From NCBI RefSeq assembly GCF_041929845.1, contig NZ_JBHEEH010000010.1, forward strand, positions 1-64,000: a DNA stretch of 64,000 nucleotides. The letters run 5' to 3'. A program made the translations under genes and the position numbers. The notes under the pieces were generated by a model that saw only the letters and a list, made by a program, of their open reading frames with translations, was not told the origin of the DNA and did no database searches. The first letter of the stretch is position 1. Every line of letters begins with the position of its first letter. Origin of the DNA: Paenochrobactrum pullorum (lineage in GTDB: Bacteria > Pseudomonadota > Alphaproteobacteria > Rhizobiales > Rhizobiaceae). Of this stretch, positions 35,840 to 45,495 are shown piece after piece.

Positions 35840-37480
35840 ATGATAGTTTTGAAAGCTCATAAAGTAACCAATCAAACAATGCCGCTCACCGGAGCCAATG
35901 CTTATAACAGCGATCCGCTGATCATGAAAATTGTAAGCGGTTTTCCGGAAAACCTGCAGCGTGAGTTTGATCAAATCGGCCGTTATGTCTTGTCGCCTGA
36001 AGCGCAGGATCTCGCGCGTCTTGCCAATAATGAACTGCCAAAGCTTAAAAGTCATGACCGTTATGGTCATCGTATTGATCAAGTGGAATATCATCCGGCT
36101 TATCATGCTTTGATGCGTCGTTCGGTGGCCAATGGTTTGCATTGTTCGATATGGGAAGATGGGGCAGCCGAGGCGGGCAGACGGCATCAAACACGAAGTT
36201 TACGTTTTTATTTAACGGCGCAACTCGAGGCAGGTCATCTCAATGCGCTGACCATGACCAATGCGTCATTGGCAGCTTTGATGTCGTCTTCTGATCTTTA
36301 TAAGCAGTGGTTACCGCGTATTATGAGCCGCAAATATGACCAGTCACATAAAGCGGCAAGTCATAAAAACGGTATTACGCTTGGCTTAGGTCTGACGGAA
36401 AAGCAGGGTGGTACGGATCTAAACGCTCTTAACAGTGAAGCCGTAGCTTTTGATAATGATAGCTATTTGCTTAATGGCCATAAATGGTTTCTATCGGCTC
36501 CGATGTCTGATGCGTTTTTAGTATTGGCGAAATTACCTGAAGGTTTGAGTTGCTTTTTAGCGCCGCGTGTTTTGGCTGACGGTTCGCCCAATGGATTCGC
36601 GTTTCAGCGTTTGAAAGACAAACTCGGCAATCGCTCTAATGCGACAGCAGAAGTCGAATTTGATAATGCTCATGTGCATATGGTGGGTAAGGCCGGTGAA
36701 GGTATCAAAACCATCACCGATATGGTGACGCTTACACGGCTTGACTGCGCTGTGGCTTCGGCTGGCCTCATGCATGCAGGGCTTTCCGAAGCCGTTCATC
36801 ATGCACGTTCCCGCCAAGTGAATGGCGAGGCTTTACTCAATAAACCTCTGATGCAGCGGGTTTTAGCTGATATGGCGCTTGATGTGGCAGGAGCAACTGC
36901 ACTTTCCATGCGTTTGGCGCGCGCTTTTGATATGGCAGCCAATGACCGCTTGGAGGCGTCCTTTGCCCGAGCAATGACACCGGTGGTGAAATATTGGGTA
37001 TCAAAAATCGCCCCATCTCTACTTTATGAGTCGATGGAAGCGCTGGGCGGCAATGCCTATGTGGAAGAAAGTAATTTGCCTCGCCTATACCGCGAAGCAC
37101 CGTTTAATGCGATGTGGGAAGGTTCGGGCAATGTGATGGCGCTCGATGTTGCGCGTGTTCTTGCCAAAGCGCCAAAGCTTTTTGACGAAGTGCTGGATTG
37201 GATCGGCAATCAGTTAGGGCGCAGCGGGCAAGGTACCGTCAATGTGCTGCGCGCTGCCATGCAACTAACTAATTCCGATGAAGGAGCTGCAAGATTGCTG
37301 ACCGAACAACTGGCTTTTGCTGCCGCTGCGGCAGAGCTTCGTTACCAGGGTGCCGATCATGTGGCGGATGCCTTTATCGAAACCCGCCTTGGCGGTCAGT
37401 GGCGCACGACTTATGGCATGCTGGATGCACGCCATGATGCCAAGCGCATTGTTGATACGCTCTATCCGCCTGCCCAATAA
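35840..37480 (+). CDS. aidB: AidB-like acyl-CoA dehydrogenase family protein
   Basis: A 546-residue flavoprotein of the AidB branch of acyl-CoA dehydrogenases. The start matches E. coli AidB (VTNQTMPLTGANAYNSD against VFNQPIPLNNSNLYLSD). TEKQGGTDL, GHKWFLSAPMSDAF and ALGGNAYVEESNLPRLYREAPF are family segments, and the last is shared by isovaleryl-CoA dehydrogenases. AidB belongs to the adaptive response to alkylation damage, and in Brucella abortus it localises to new poles and division sites. The ribosome-binding site is weak, and a start at 35879 is possible but would remove the conserved N-terminus. Confidence 0.9.
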   Translation: MIVLKAHKVTNQTMPLTGANAYNSDPLIMKIVSGFPENLQREFDQIGRYVLSPEAQDLARLANNELPKLKSHDRYGHRIDQVEYHPAYHALMRRSVANGLHCSIWEDGAAEAGRRHQTRSLRFYLTAQLEAGHLNALTMTNASLAALMSSSDLYKQWLPRIMSRKYDQSHKAASHKNGITLGLGLTEKQGGTDLNALNSEAVAFDNDSYLLNGHKWFLSAPMSDAFLVLAKLPEGLSCFLAPRVLADGSPNGFAFQRLKDKLGNRSNATAEVEFDNAHVHMVGKAGEGIKTITDMVTLTRLDCAVASAGLMHAGLSEAVHHARSRQVNGEALLNKPLMQRVLADMALDVAGATALSMRLARAFDMAANDRLEASFARAMTPVVKYWVSKIAPSLLYESMEALGGNAYVEESNLPRLYREAPFNAMWEGSGNVMALDVARVLAKAPKLFDEVLDWIGNQLGRSGQGTVNVLRAAMQLTNSDEGAARLLTEQLAFAAAAAELRYQGADHVADAFIETRLGGQWRTTYGMLDARHDAKRIVDTLYPPAQ

Positions 37481-37486
37481 GAATGC

Positions 37487-37987
37487 TTATAGCTCTGCTT
37501 CATGCTGACGGCGCAGTGTCTTCAAACGATCAAGAGCACCTTGCAGGATGAAAGCGGCAGCGGCAGAATCAATGCGTTCTGCCCGCTTTTGCCGTGAGAC
37601 ATCCATGCCGATCAGCGCGCGTTCTGCGGCAACAGTTGAAAGCCGCTCATCCCAAAACACAAACGGAATATCGGTTAAAGGCTGCATTGTGCGCACAAAA
37701 GCCTTGGTCGCCTGCACACGCGGGCCCGCTGTGCCGTCCATATTCATCGGTAGGCCAATGATAATGGCGCAGACTTTTTCCTCCGAGAGTTGTTTGAGAA
37801 GGATTTGCGCATCAATGGTAAATTTTACCCGTTTTATAACAGGGCGGGGATTGGCAAAGGATAAACCTAAATCAGAAATCGCCAGCCCGATAGTTTTGGT
37901 GCCCAGATCAAGACCGGCAATGGTTTGTCCTGCCGATTGACTGGATTGCAGAAGTGCAGGCAGTTCGGTGATTTCTAATATTGCCAA
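37487..37987 (-). CDS. ruvX: YqgF/RuvX-like pre-16S rRNA nuclease
   Basis: A 166-residue RNase H-fold protein of the YqgF family, involved in pre-16S rRNA 5' processing and earlier proposed as a Holliday junction resolvase. The catalytic segments are GLDLGTKTIGLAISD, GLPMNMDGT, DERLSTVAAERAL and the final DSAAAAFIL with its Asp. It is convergent with aidB, six bases apart, and divergent from the UPF0173 hydrolase. Confidence 0.93.
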   Translation of the reverse strand: MAILEITELPALLQSSQSAGQTIAGLDLGTKTIGLAISDLGLSFANPRPVIKRVKFTIDAQILLKQLSEEKVCAIIIGLPMNMDGTAGPRVQATKAFVRTMQPLTDIPFVFWDERLSTVAAERALIGMDVSRQKRAERIDSAAAAFILQGALDRLKTLRRQHEAEL

Positions 37988-38135
37988 GTGTTTATACCTT
38001 TTTAGCGGCCCACTTTAAGGTGCAGCCTGACTTATTATTTGACATATATACCATTTATCATGGCCATTTATCACGGGTTGATGTTATTTTGGATAGCGTC
38101 ATAACTGCGCATAAAGAAATCTTGAGGAAAAGTGA

Positions 38136-38843
38136 ATGAAAATCACCTGGCTTGGACATGCGGCGTTTCGGGTGGAAACCGCCAATAGTGTTATTTTGAT
38201 TGATCCGTTTTTGACCGGTAATCCGGGCTTTGCAGGTATTGATCTCAAACAAGCCGTGCAAGGTGTCACCCATGTTGCACTTACACATGGTCATGGCGAT
38301 CATATCGGCGACACGGTACAAATTGCCAAAGAGCATGGGGCAGTCGTACTGGCTAATGCCGATCTGGCTGCATGGCTTGCCTATCAAGGCGTTGAAAAGA
38401 CGGAAGCCGGCAATACGGGTGGCACGACTTTTATGGATGATTTCAGCATGACCTACGTCAATGCCTTGCATTCATCTGCAACAATTACGGAAGATGGTGT
38501 CTCGCATTCATTGGGCAATGCCAATGGTCTGGTGTTCCATTTTGAGGATGAGCCGACACTCTATCATATGGGCGATACGGATATTTTCTCCGATATGGCT
38601 TTGATCAATGAATTGCATCAGCCGGAAATCGGTATCGTGCCGATTGGTGATCGTTTCACGATGGGCAGTGCAGTAGCCGCTTTGGCTTGCCAGCGTTTCA
38701 TGTCGTTTGAGACAGTATTGCCTGCGCATTATGGTTCATTCTCGGTGCTTGAAAAAACAGCTGATAATTTCATTAAGGCGATGGAAGATGCGAAGCAAAC
38801 AAAAGTGGTGGCAGCTGCGGCCGGAACCTTGCAAAATTATTGA
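38136..38843 (+). CDS. UPF0173 metallo-beta-lactamase-fold hydrolase
   Basis: A 235-residue metal-dependent hydrolase of the UPF0173 family. The zinc motif is THGHGDHIGD at about residues 49-58, and HMGDTDIFSDM and PAHYGSFSVLEK supply later ligands. The substrate is unknown for the family. It precedes gatCA as in other Hyphomicrobiales. Confidence 0.9.
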   Translation: MKITWLGHAAFRVETANSVILIDPFLTGNPGFAGIDLKQAVQGVTHVALTHGHGDHIGDTVQIAKEHGAVVLANADLAAWLAYQGVEKTEAGNTGGTTFMDDFSMTYVNALHSSATITEDGVSHSLGNANGLVFHFEDEPTLYHMGDTDIFSDMALINELHQPEIGIVPIGDRFTMGSAVAALACQRFMSFETVLPAHYGSFSVLEKTADNFIKAMEDAKQTKVVAAAAGTLQNY

Positions 38844-38963
38844 TTGCGCTTGAAAATGCGTCAACAATATTGCGCTACAGCCAAGCCAGCGTTATAGCCG
38901 TTGTTAAATGATGCCAAAGCAGATCTGTTGTTATGGCTTTAAACAGAATTTCCGGAGTTCAGA

Positions 38964-39251
38964 ATGTCCGTTGATATTACTACAGTCAAACGCGTTGCTC
39001 ACCTTGCGCGCATCGCGATCAGCGATGACGATGCAGAGCGTATGACGGGCGAAATTAATAATATGCTGGGCTTTGTTGCTCAGCTTGATGAAGTGAATGT
39101 AGACGGCGTCGAGCCAATGACATCTGCTATGCCAATGAAAATGCGCTTGCGTGCCGACGTTGTCAGCGACGGCAATATTGCCGAAGCCATTGTCGCCAAT
39201 GCACCTGTAACAGAAGACAATTTTTTCGTTGTGCCAAAAATGGTCGAATAA
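38964..39251 (+). CDS. gatC: Aspartyl/glutamyl-tRNA amidotransferase subunit C
   Basis: A 95-residue GatC subunit. It has the N-terminal TVKRVAHLARIAIS motif and MLGFVAQLDEVNVDGVEPM(T). It stabilises the GatCAB complex that converts Glu-tRNA-Gln and Asp-tRNA-Asn to the amide forms. ATG 38964 is followed 94 bases later by gatA on the same strand. Confidence 0.95.
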   Translation: MSVDITTVKRVAHLARIAISDDDAERMTGEINNMLGFVAQLDEVNVDGVEPMTSAMPMKMRLRADVVSDGNIAEAIVANAPVTEDNFFVVPKMVE

Positions 39252-39345
39252 TTATTTCAAGCGCGCAATAACGCTGCTTTTAATGAATTGTCACTTGGCG
39301 GGACTACAGAAATTTGCGCGATCTGCGCATCAACAGGATTAAACA

Positions 39346-40827
39346 ATGACCGATTTAACCGCACTTACGATTGCTGAAGCGCGTGATAAGTTAACAAGCA
39401 AAGCGATTACAGCGACCGAACTGACTGAAGCTTATTTAAGCGCGATTGATACCGCCAACAGCCAGTTTAATGCTTATATTGCTGTGACCCATGATCATGC
39501 ACGTCAGATGGCTAAAACATCTGATGAGCGTCTGGCCAAAGGTGAGGCCGGTGCATTGGAGGGCATTCCCCTCGGCATCAAAGATCTCTTTGCAACCAAA
39601 GGTGTTCATACACAGGCTTGCTCGCATATTCTGGATGGATTCAAGCCGGAATATGAATCAACTGTCACCGCCAATCTTTGGGCTGATGGTGCGGTGATGC
39701 TCGGTAAGCTCAATATGGATGAGTTTGCGATGGGCTCTTCCAATGAAACATCTTTCTACGGTCCGGTCACCAATCCATGGCGCGCCAATGGTTCGGATGC
39801 AAAATTGACCGCTGGTGGCTCTTCAGGTGGTTCAGCGGCCGCCGTTGCGGCCAATCTTTGCGTTGCAGCCACAGCAACCGACACTGGCGGCTCGATCCGT
39901 CAGCCGGCAGCTTTCACCGGTACCGTTGGTTTCAAGCCGACCTATGGCCGTGTCTCGCGTTGGGGCACCGTTGCTTTTGCCTCATCTCTTGATCAGGCAG
40001 GCTCGATCACCCGCGACGTGCGCGATGCAGCTATTATGCTGAAATCCATGGCTTCTTTTGATGTCAAAGACAGCACTTGTTTTGATCTGCCTGTTCCGGA
40101 TTACGAAGCGGTTCTCGGCAAATCTATTAAAGGTATGCGCATTGGTATTCCAAAAGAATATCGCGTTGATGGTATGCCTGAAGACGTTGAAAAGCTGTGG
40201 CAGCAGGGTATTGCTTTCCTCAAAGACGCCGGTGCCGAGATCGTCGATATTTCTCTGCCGCACACGAAATATGCGCTGCCTGCATATTACATCGTTGCAC
40301 CTGCTGAAGCTTCGTCCAATCTGGCACGTTATGATGGCGTTCGTTACGGCCTTCGCGTTCCGGGCAAAGACATTGCCGACATGTATGAGCAGACCCGTGC
40401 CAAAGGCTTTGGCTGGGAAGTCAAGCGCCGCGTCATGATCGGCACCTATGTGCTGTCAGCCGGTTATTATGATGCTTATTACTTGAAAGCACAAAAAGTC
40501 CGCACATTGATCAAAAAGGATTTTGAAGACGCCTTTAATCAGGGTGTGGATATGATTCTCACCCCGTCCACGCCTTCGTCAGCCTTTAAAGTGGCTGATG
40601 CTGAAATGGCGGCCGATCCGGTAAAAATGTATCTGAACGACATTTTCACTGTGACTGTGAATATGGCTGGTTTGCCGGGTGTGTCGGTTCCTGCCGGTTT
40701 GAATGCTGATGGCTTGCCTTTAGGCTTGCAGCTCATTGGCCGTCCGTTTGGTGAAGAAGCATTATTCCAGGCTGCTCATGTCATCGAGCAAGCCGCAGGC
40801 CGTTTTTCACCGGCTAAATGGTGGTAA
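39346..40827 (+). CDS. gatA: Aspartyl/glutamyl-tRNA amidotransferase subunit A
   Basis: A 493-residue amidase-signature enzyme that releases ammonia from glutamine for tRNA-dependent transamidation. The catalytic triad is complete: Lys79 (LGIKDLF), cis-Ser159 (AGGSSGGSAA) and Ser183 (TDTGGSIRQPA). gatB is not in this window. A terminator follows. Confidence 0.96.
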   Translation: MTDLTALTIAEARDKLTSKAITATELTEAYLSAIDTANSQFNAYIAVTHDHARQMAKTSDERLAKGEAGALEGIPLGIKDLFATKGVHTQACSHILDGFKPEYESTVTANLWADGAVMLGKLNMDEFAMGSSNETSFYGPVTNPWRANGSDAKLTAGGSSGGSAAAVAANLCVAATATDTGGSIRQPAAFTGTVGFKPTYGRVSRWGTVAFASSLDQAGSITRDVRDAAIMLKSMASFDVKDSTCFDLPVPDYEAVLGKSIKGMRIGIPKEYRVDGMPEDVEKLWQQGIAFLKDAGAEIVDISLPHTKYALPAYYIVAPAEASSNLARYDGVRYGLRVPGKDIADMYEQTRAKGFGWEVKRRVMIGTYVLSAGYYDAYYLKAQKVRTLIKKDFEDAFNQGVDMILTPSTPSSAFKVADAEMAADPVKMYLNDIFTVTVNMAGLPGVSVPAGLNADGLPLGLQLIGRPFGEEALFQAAHVIEQAAGRFSPAKWW

Positions 40828-40873
40828 GCATCAATTTTGATACTAAGCACTCATTGAGTGCATGATTTGTTTG

Positions 40874-40910
40874 AAACCGGCATAGTTGTAAAACTGTGCC
40901 GGTTTTTATT
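40874..40910 (+). terminator. Terminator after gatA
   Basis: A stem of AAACCGGCA with TGCCGGTTT (plus weaker pairs toward the loop) ends in TTTTT, 47 bases after the gatA stop. Confidence 0.88.
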
Positions 40911-41128
40911 TTTCTCAATTATCAGAATCATAAATGTGACTAAAAATTATGTGCTGGAGGCGCCAGTCAAGGATATGATCGTAAAAAATGTTTCATATAT
41001 CTAAGGGGTAAATACAGCTAAAGGTTTGTTTTATTATATTTTTTTACAATTTTCGGATGTAATGATTGAGAAATTAAAACTATTTTTGTGTTTTTCGCAC
41101 TTTTATGCGCTTTTTTTGAATTTGGTGC

Positions 41129-41157
41129 TTGCGCGAGTCAGATTTATTGCTTAAACG
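41129..41157 (+). promoter_or_regulatory. Promoter of tRNA-Val copy 1
   Basis: A -35-like TTGCGC and a -10-like TAAACG are separated by 17 bases, and the same arrangement (TTGCAA, 17 bases, TAATAA) occurs at the matching place before copy 2. The match to consensus is moderate. The conservation between the duplicates is the main support. Confidence 0.5.
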
Positions 41158-41186
41158 ACGCTCACACAGTTGATACAATCAGCTGC

Positions 41187-41262
<76 letters not shown>

Positions 41263-41423
41263 TTTTAAAACATTCCCATAATATTTCAGTATTAATTATG
41301 CATGCTTCTTGCATATGGGATGTATGATTTTTTTGTCATTTCATCCATATAATCCGGCTTGTTTTTAATCAAATAAATCAGGTCTTTTTCCCGATAAATA
41401 ATTGTGTTTGTTGAATTTTGTGC

Positions 41424-41452
41424 TTGCAACTGTCAAATTTATCTCGTAATAA
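41424..41452 (+). promoter_or_regulatory. Promoter of tRNA-Val copy 2
   Basis: TTGCAA and TAATAA are separated by 17 bases, about 30 bases before the tRNA. The segment is part of a region of roughly 80 bases duplicated together with the tRNA gene. Confidence 0.55.
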
Positions 41453-41481
41453 GCAGCCACACAGTTGATACATTCAACTGC

Positions 41482-41554
<73 letters not shown>

Positions 41555-41653
41555 NNNNNNNNNNNNNNNNNNNNNNNNNNNNNNNNNNNNNNNNNNNNNN
41601 NNNNNNNNNNNNNNNNNNNNNNNNNNNNNNNNNNNNNNNNNNNNNNNNNNNNN
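41555..41653. other. Assembly gap (99 Ns)
   Basis: A run of 99 Ns placed inside a tandem tRNA-Val repeat. The bases on both sides (CCCA before, ACCA after) are the 3' end of tRNA-Val, so the gap was probably caused by the repeat. Confidence 0.97.
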
Positions 41654-41902
41654 ACCATTCTAAATTAAAGCATTGATTATATTTAGCATTTTTAGAATAC
41701 TTCCCGTATGGTGGCGGGATGAGAAAGAAATATTCTTCTTAAAAATTGATGGTCAGCTGAAGTCATATGACCATACATCGAATAGCATTTCGTACGTATA
41801 AAAACTCCTACTAAAGAGTAGTGCGGCTGAGGGTTTAAACGCGGACGTAACATATATACATATGTCATAGTTAGGTGTTTCTTCGTATTATGGTTTCTCA
41901 TC

Positions 41903-42649
41903 TTGGGGGCGGGATTGCGATTACCATCAACATATGTTTGGAAGCGTACAGTAGTAATTTCTGTAATTGCTGCCGCTGCATCCATATCAATATCCACATT
42001 TGTTCGTTATTTAACAGGTGCTAACTCTGATACAATTACGATTATTGTTCGTTTAAGTTTGCCTTTTCTTATTGCTGTCCCTTTGGGAATATTCTGGTTT
42101 TCACGCTTGGAGCGATTAGAAGAATCGTATCGTAATGCAGTCAAGCAAGCCAATGAGCTAGCTCTGTTCGCTAACGTTGATCCCTTAACCGGATTGCTTA
42201 ATCGGCGAAGTTTTATAGAGCAATTTAAGGCGGCGACAATAGCTCGTGTGAGAGGCTGGTTCTTAATTGCTGATATCGACTATTTGAAAGATATCAATGA
42301 TCAATATGGCCATCCCGTTGGCGATGATGCAGTGATTGCTGTAGCAGAAGCTATGCAGAGTGTACTCCCACCTGATTGTTTGATCGCTCGTATCGGTGGT
42401 GATGAGTTCTGCGCATTTATTCCGAAAGCTTCATGCAGTAATCTTGATAATACCGTCGCACTTATCAGCAAACAAGCTGACAAGCTGTTGCAGAAAAAAC
42501 GTCTGGAAGTTGATCAGGGTTTGTCTGTTTCTGTCGGATATATTGCAGTGAGAACAGGCCAAAGTTTCGAAGATGTTATGTCTTTATCAGATAAGAAGCT
42601 TTACCGTAAAAAGAGCGAGAGAAATTTAAAAATTCCATTAGTGAGTTGA
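41903..42649 (+). CDS. Membrane-bound diguanylate cyclase (GGDEF)
   Basis: A 248-residue protein with two membrane helices (about 15-34 and 47-66) and a GGDEF domain. DPLTGLLNRRSF and the active-site GGDEF at 165-169 are intact. The RxxD inhibitory site expected five residues upstream is absent, unlike its paralogue at 27445-28224. The start is uncertain: TTG 41903 or TTG 41915, the latter preceded by GGGGGCGGGA. It lies just right of the assembly gap in AT-rich DNA. Confidence 0.85.
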   Translation: MGAGLRLPSTYVWKRTVVISVIAAAASISISTFVRYLTGANSDTITIIVRLSLPFLIAVPLGIFWFSRLERLEESYRNAVKQANELALFANVDPLTGLLNRRSFIEQFKAATIARVRGWFLIADIDYLKDINDQYGHPVGDDAVIAVAEAMQSVLPPDCLIARIGGDEFCAFIPKASCSNLDNTVALISKQADKLLQKKRLEVDQGLSVSVGYIAVRTGQSFEDVMSLSDKKLYRKKSERNLKIPLVS

Positions 42650-42655
42650 AGACGG

Positions 42656-42675
42656 AATATAGTCGAATATAGTCG
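42656..42675. repeat. Short tandem repeat
   Basis: A 10-base unit AATATAGTCG occurs twice in tandem just after the cyclase gene, with a partial third unit. No function is implied. Confidence 0.5.
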
Positions 42676-42911
42676 AATGTATTTGACTGGAATTACGTTT
42701 TAAGCGGGATAAGAAAAGCGCCTAATTAAGCTTTAGAAGATCGAGTCTTATTCTTATTAGTGGCACTAACTATTAAAATGAGCTGTAGAAACTACATATA
42801 TATGCGGTCAAGGAAATTGCATTTAATCATAACATTATAGCAGAATTTGTATTTCTTGTTTGCTTTTGCCGAACCTTCTAAAGCTTGCCTTAACGATCAA
42901 AAGGGATGGCT

Positions 42912-43385
42912 ATGTCTAAAGGTTCAAAAATACCATTTTCACTTACTGGCAAAGGTTCGGTTGTAAAGCAAAAACTGGAGATTAATGGCACTCCGCTCAC
43001 CATTGATGTTGTTGGCCACAGTGCCTTTGGCGGCGATAATAGTGCGCCAAGCCCGCTTGATTATGCCCTTGCTGCTTTGTCTTCCTGCACGCAGGTAACG
43101 TCTCAGATCATTGCTTCACAAGATCCGTCTATTAAGCTTGGTGAGTGGTCGATTGAACTCAACAGTCATCTTGATAATAGCGTACTGGTCTTTGGTGAAG
43201 AGGGTGTTTCTAATTTTTCTGATGTCCATCTCGATATTACAGTTGAAACCAATTTGGACGCTGAGAAATTTGCAGCCTTCGCATATGAAGTTGAACGACG
43301 TTGCCCGATAACACAACTTTTCCGTGGAAGTGGTGTCAAATTTTCAAGCGAATGGAAAAATATCGAGTTGCGTAAAGTGGCCTGA
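42912..43385 (+). CDS. OsmC family peroxiredoxin-like protein
   Basis: A 157-residue OsmC/Ohr-fold protein, a family that reduces organic hydroperoxides with two cysteines. The cysteines are in LSSCTQVT and VERRCPIT, and PSPLDYALAALSSC is the typical helix. Whether it acts on peroxides is not shown. An AAAAGGG ribosome-binding site fits ATG 42912 better than ATG 42906, which directly abuts it. It is followed by a terminator. Confidence 0.85.
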   Translation: MSKGSKIPFSLTGKGSVVKQKLEINGTPLTIDVVGHSAFGGDNSAPSPLDYALAALSSCTQVTSQIIASQDPSIKLGEWSIELNSHLDNSVLVFGEEGVSNFSDVHLDITVETNLDAEKFAAFAYEVERRCPITQLFRGSGVKFSSEWKNIELRKVA

Positions 43386-43412
43386 TTGTCAGAGCCGTTA
43401 ATTTTGTTAAAA

Positions 43413-43442
43413 AAAACCGCCCGACAGGGATGGGGCGGTTTT
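43413..43442 (+). terminator. Terminator between osmC-like and DUF2165 genes
   Basis: AAAACCGCCC and GGGCGGTTTT form a 10-bp stem. A-runs and T-runs on both sides make it usable by both convergent genes. Confidence 0.85.
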
Positions 43443-43461
43443 ATAATTATACTTGTTGCTA

Positions 43462-43956
43462 TTATGCGTGGTCTTTATCAGGCTGTACAAGATAAATCAG
43501 AACAGTAATGATGGTGATGAAGAAGCGGAATGCATCTGGAACACCATTCCACTGTTTCGACATCCACATGCCGAACCATTCCCCACCAACAGACATAAAT
43601 GCAACCTGCCATGTCAAAAAGCCAAGTGTCAAACCGGCAATTGCCCAGTTCTTCTTAGCGTTGAACGATGCGGCGCTGTCATTACGTGCAATCAAAAGTT
43701 TAAAACCACCAATCCAGCACATTAAAGCCGTCAGTGTTTCAAGAGTGATGATGCCTATGTAGCCGGTATGATGGAGCCATTCACTTTCAATCGCACGGTA
43801 CTTGATTGTTGCATCAGGGAAGATTGTGTCCATTAGGAACACATGATGCACAAATGCAAAATTTGATCCGTAATCGGTGATATTTCCAAAAGCTACAAGT
43901 GTAGCGAAGAATGCGATTGCCAGCACCATAAGGGCTTTAGATAGTCGTAAAACCAT
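43462..43956 (-). CDS. DUF2165 family small membrane protein
   Basis: A 164-residue protein with four predicted membrane helices and the segment NITDYGSNFAFVHHVFLMDT, characteristic of DUF2165 proteins. Function is unknown. It is convergent with the OsmC-family gene and followed upstream by a 750-base region without convincing genes. Confidence 0.85.
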   Translation of the reverse strand: MVLRLSKALMVLAIAFFATLVAFGNITDYGSNFAFVHHVFLMDTIFPDATIKYRAIESEWLHHTGYIGIITLETLTALMCWIGGFKLLIARNDSAASFNAKKNWAIAGLTLGFLTWQVAFMSVGGEWFGMWMSKQWNGVPDAFRFFITIITVLIYLVQPDKDHA

Positions 43957-44706
43957 TTTATAAATCCGTATCTACGAAAGTTAAAGGGCGTGAGTTAGTA
44001 ATCGCTATTCCGAAAGCGTACGATACGAAAACCTCAACACGGTTTGCATCTTTTTTATAGATCCAGTGAAAAAAAGCATCAATCATAACTTAGTTTTAAG
44101 GTTAATGGGCGCGTGAACCTGTCTAAGTTTATTTTATGATGGCAATCAAACCAAAATTTATTGAGGGGGATTAGAAGTTGAACACAGTTAATCCCGTTCA
44201 AAGAAATCTATCTGAATGATGATAATTCTGGCCTTGAAAGAGTATCGATACGAAATAAACAATAACTGACAGGCGGATTTTCTGCCTTATAGGCTTATGT
44301 CTTGGTTGCATTAATTGGCACCCAAACAGATGACATTATTTGGAACCTTGATAAACTGGCTGATGCGGCACTTGCGTAAGGATCACGGATGCTTTGCACA
44401 ATTGAGCAGGAAGGCTGATTATGCCAATAAACCGGAAAGCCCGGCAGCTTTATGAAGATCATTACTAGTTATTATGGTAGTTTCATGGTCGTGCTTGCAT
44501 TTCAGGCAGACCATGGCAGTCATCTCCAAGACTCGTAAGGTCAAATTTTGCCGTTGTGTTAAGAGGATGTTTTCTGTTTCTCTTAAATTTTCCACATTAA
44601 GGATTATGCTCATTTTCAATGTTGATCACAACTGACTATCCCAATTAATCAAATGCATATGTTGGTACCTCTGGGTACGCGAACGCAACTAAGGTCGATT
44701 AATTCG
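43957..44706. other. Gene-poor AT-rich region
   Basis: No gene is well supported in these 750 bases. A 66-residue minus-strand frame at 44419-44619 contains a CxxC pair but has no ribosome-binding site and no recognised family. A short + strand fragment near 44300-44373 reads as protein-like sequence but is closed by stops on both sides, so it may be gene debris. Confidence 0.45.
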
Positions 44707-45495
44707 TTACAATTTCTGACCTGCTTCATTCCAGTAACCAAAATGCATGCAAGTCCGTTTTTTATTTTTGCGTTTTGGATCCACTAATTTGGGTTGATCA
44801 ATTGCTATAACAGAGCACAAGTTTGAATTCATAAGGACTTTATAAGCTTTTTTGTCAGCACGTACGATAATATTTTCTGAGCCCGCTAGTTGTTTAGGTC
44901 GGGCTTTAAATAATGCTTCATCTATTTTATTCAGTGAAACAAAGTTTTTACCAGCAATTTTGGTTAACTCATCTGGTTTGGTAGCCTGTAGGTTTTTAAT
45001 TTCATCTGTGACCTTAATTAAATATTCATTGGCAAGACGAGCGAGATTTCTCTCCTTGGTATAATTATTATAAAGTTCTGTCTGTGCCTTGATATCATTT
45101 TTGAACGAAATATAAATCAGGCTAACTTCGTTCAGTAAAATAACGGTAGCCACAGTGGCCGCAACGCCAATAATAACACCTTTCAGCAAAGAGATTTTTG
45201 TTTCAAAACCTTTAACGGACTTTTCAAAAACCTCTTTAAAACTTGCAGATTTTTTATTGTGTTCATTTCTGAATTCGTTTGCAGCCTGATCAAATACTGA
45301 GCGGATTTTTTCAATTTTTTCAGCTGAGAGTGTGGCTTCCTTTTTGGAAATCATTTTCTCATTTGTCGATTGCAGGTTATTGATAACCTTTTCAATAGCA
45401 TCAGCGGTAGACGGATCTTGCGCGCGTAAAGCATTTTCCAGAGCATTGCGGTAGTTTTGTTTTAGTTTATCCATGCTGAAGGTACACTCATTCAC
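44707..45495 (-). CDS. Unrecognised membrane-anchored coiled-coil protein
   Basis: A 262-residue protein I do not recognise. Residues 1-100 are charged and helical, with repeated Lys/Glu heptad-like spacing. One membrane helix lies at about residues 104-125 (LKGVIIGVAATVATVILL). A second charged helical stretch follows to about 185, and a basic C-terminal part ends with a Cys-containing segment (NSNLCSVIAID and KKRTCMHFGYW). Its base composition is more AT-rich than the core genes. No ribosome-binding site is obvious, and a start at 45474 is possible. It stands alone between empty stretches, suggesting acquired DNA. Confidence 0.7.
   Translation of the reverse strand: MNECTFSMDKLKQNYRNALENALRAQDPSTADAIEKVINNLQSTNEKMISKKEATLSAEKIEKIRSVFDQAANEFRNEHNKKSASFKEVFEKSVKGFETKISLLKGVIIGVAATVATVILLNEVSLIYISFKNDIKAQTELYNNYTKERNLARLANEYLIKVTDEIKNLQATKPDELTKIAGKNFVSLNKIDEALFKARPKQLAGSENIIVRADKKAYKVLMNSNLCSVIAIDQPKLVDPKRKNKKRTCMHFGYWNEAGQKL

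Noticed and set aside
44298..44376. Short protein-like + strand fragment, about 24 codons
   Set aside because: Closed by stops on both sides with no start; could be gene debris but cannot be named.
44419..44619. 66-codon minus-strand frame with a CxxC
   Set aside because: No ribosome-binding site or family resemblance; kept only as a note on the gene-poor region.
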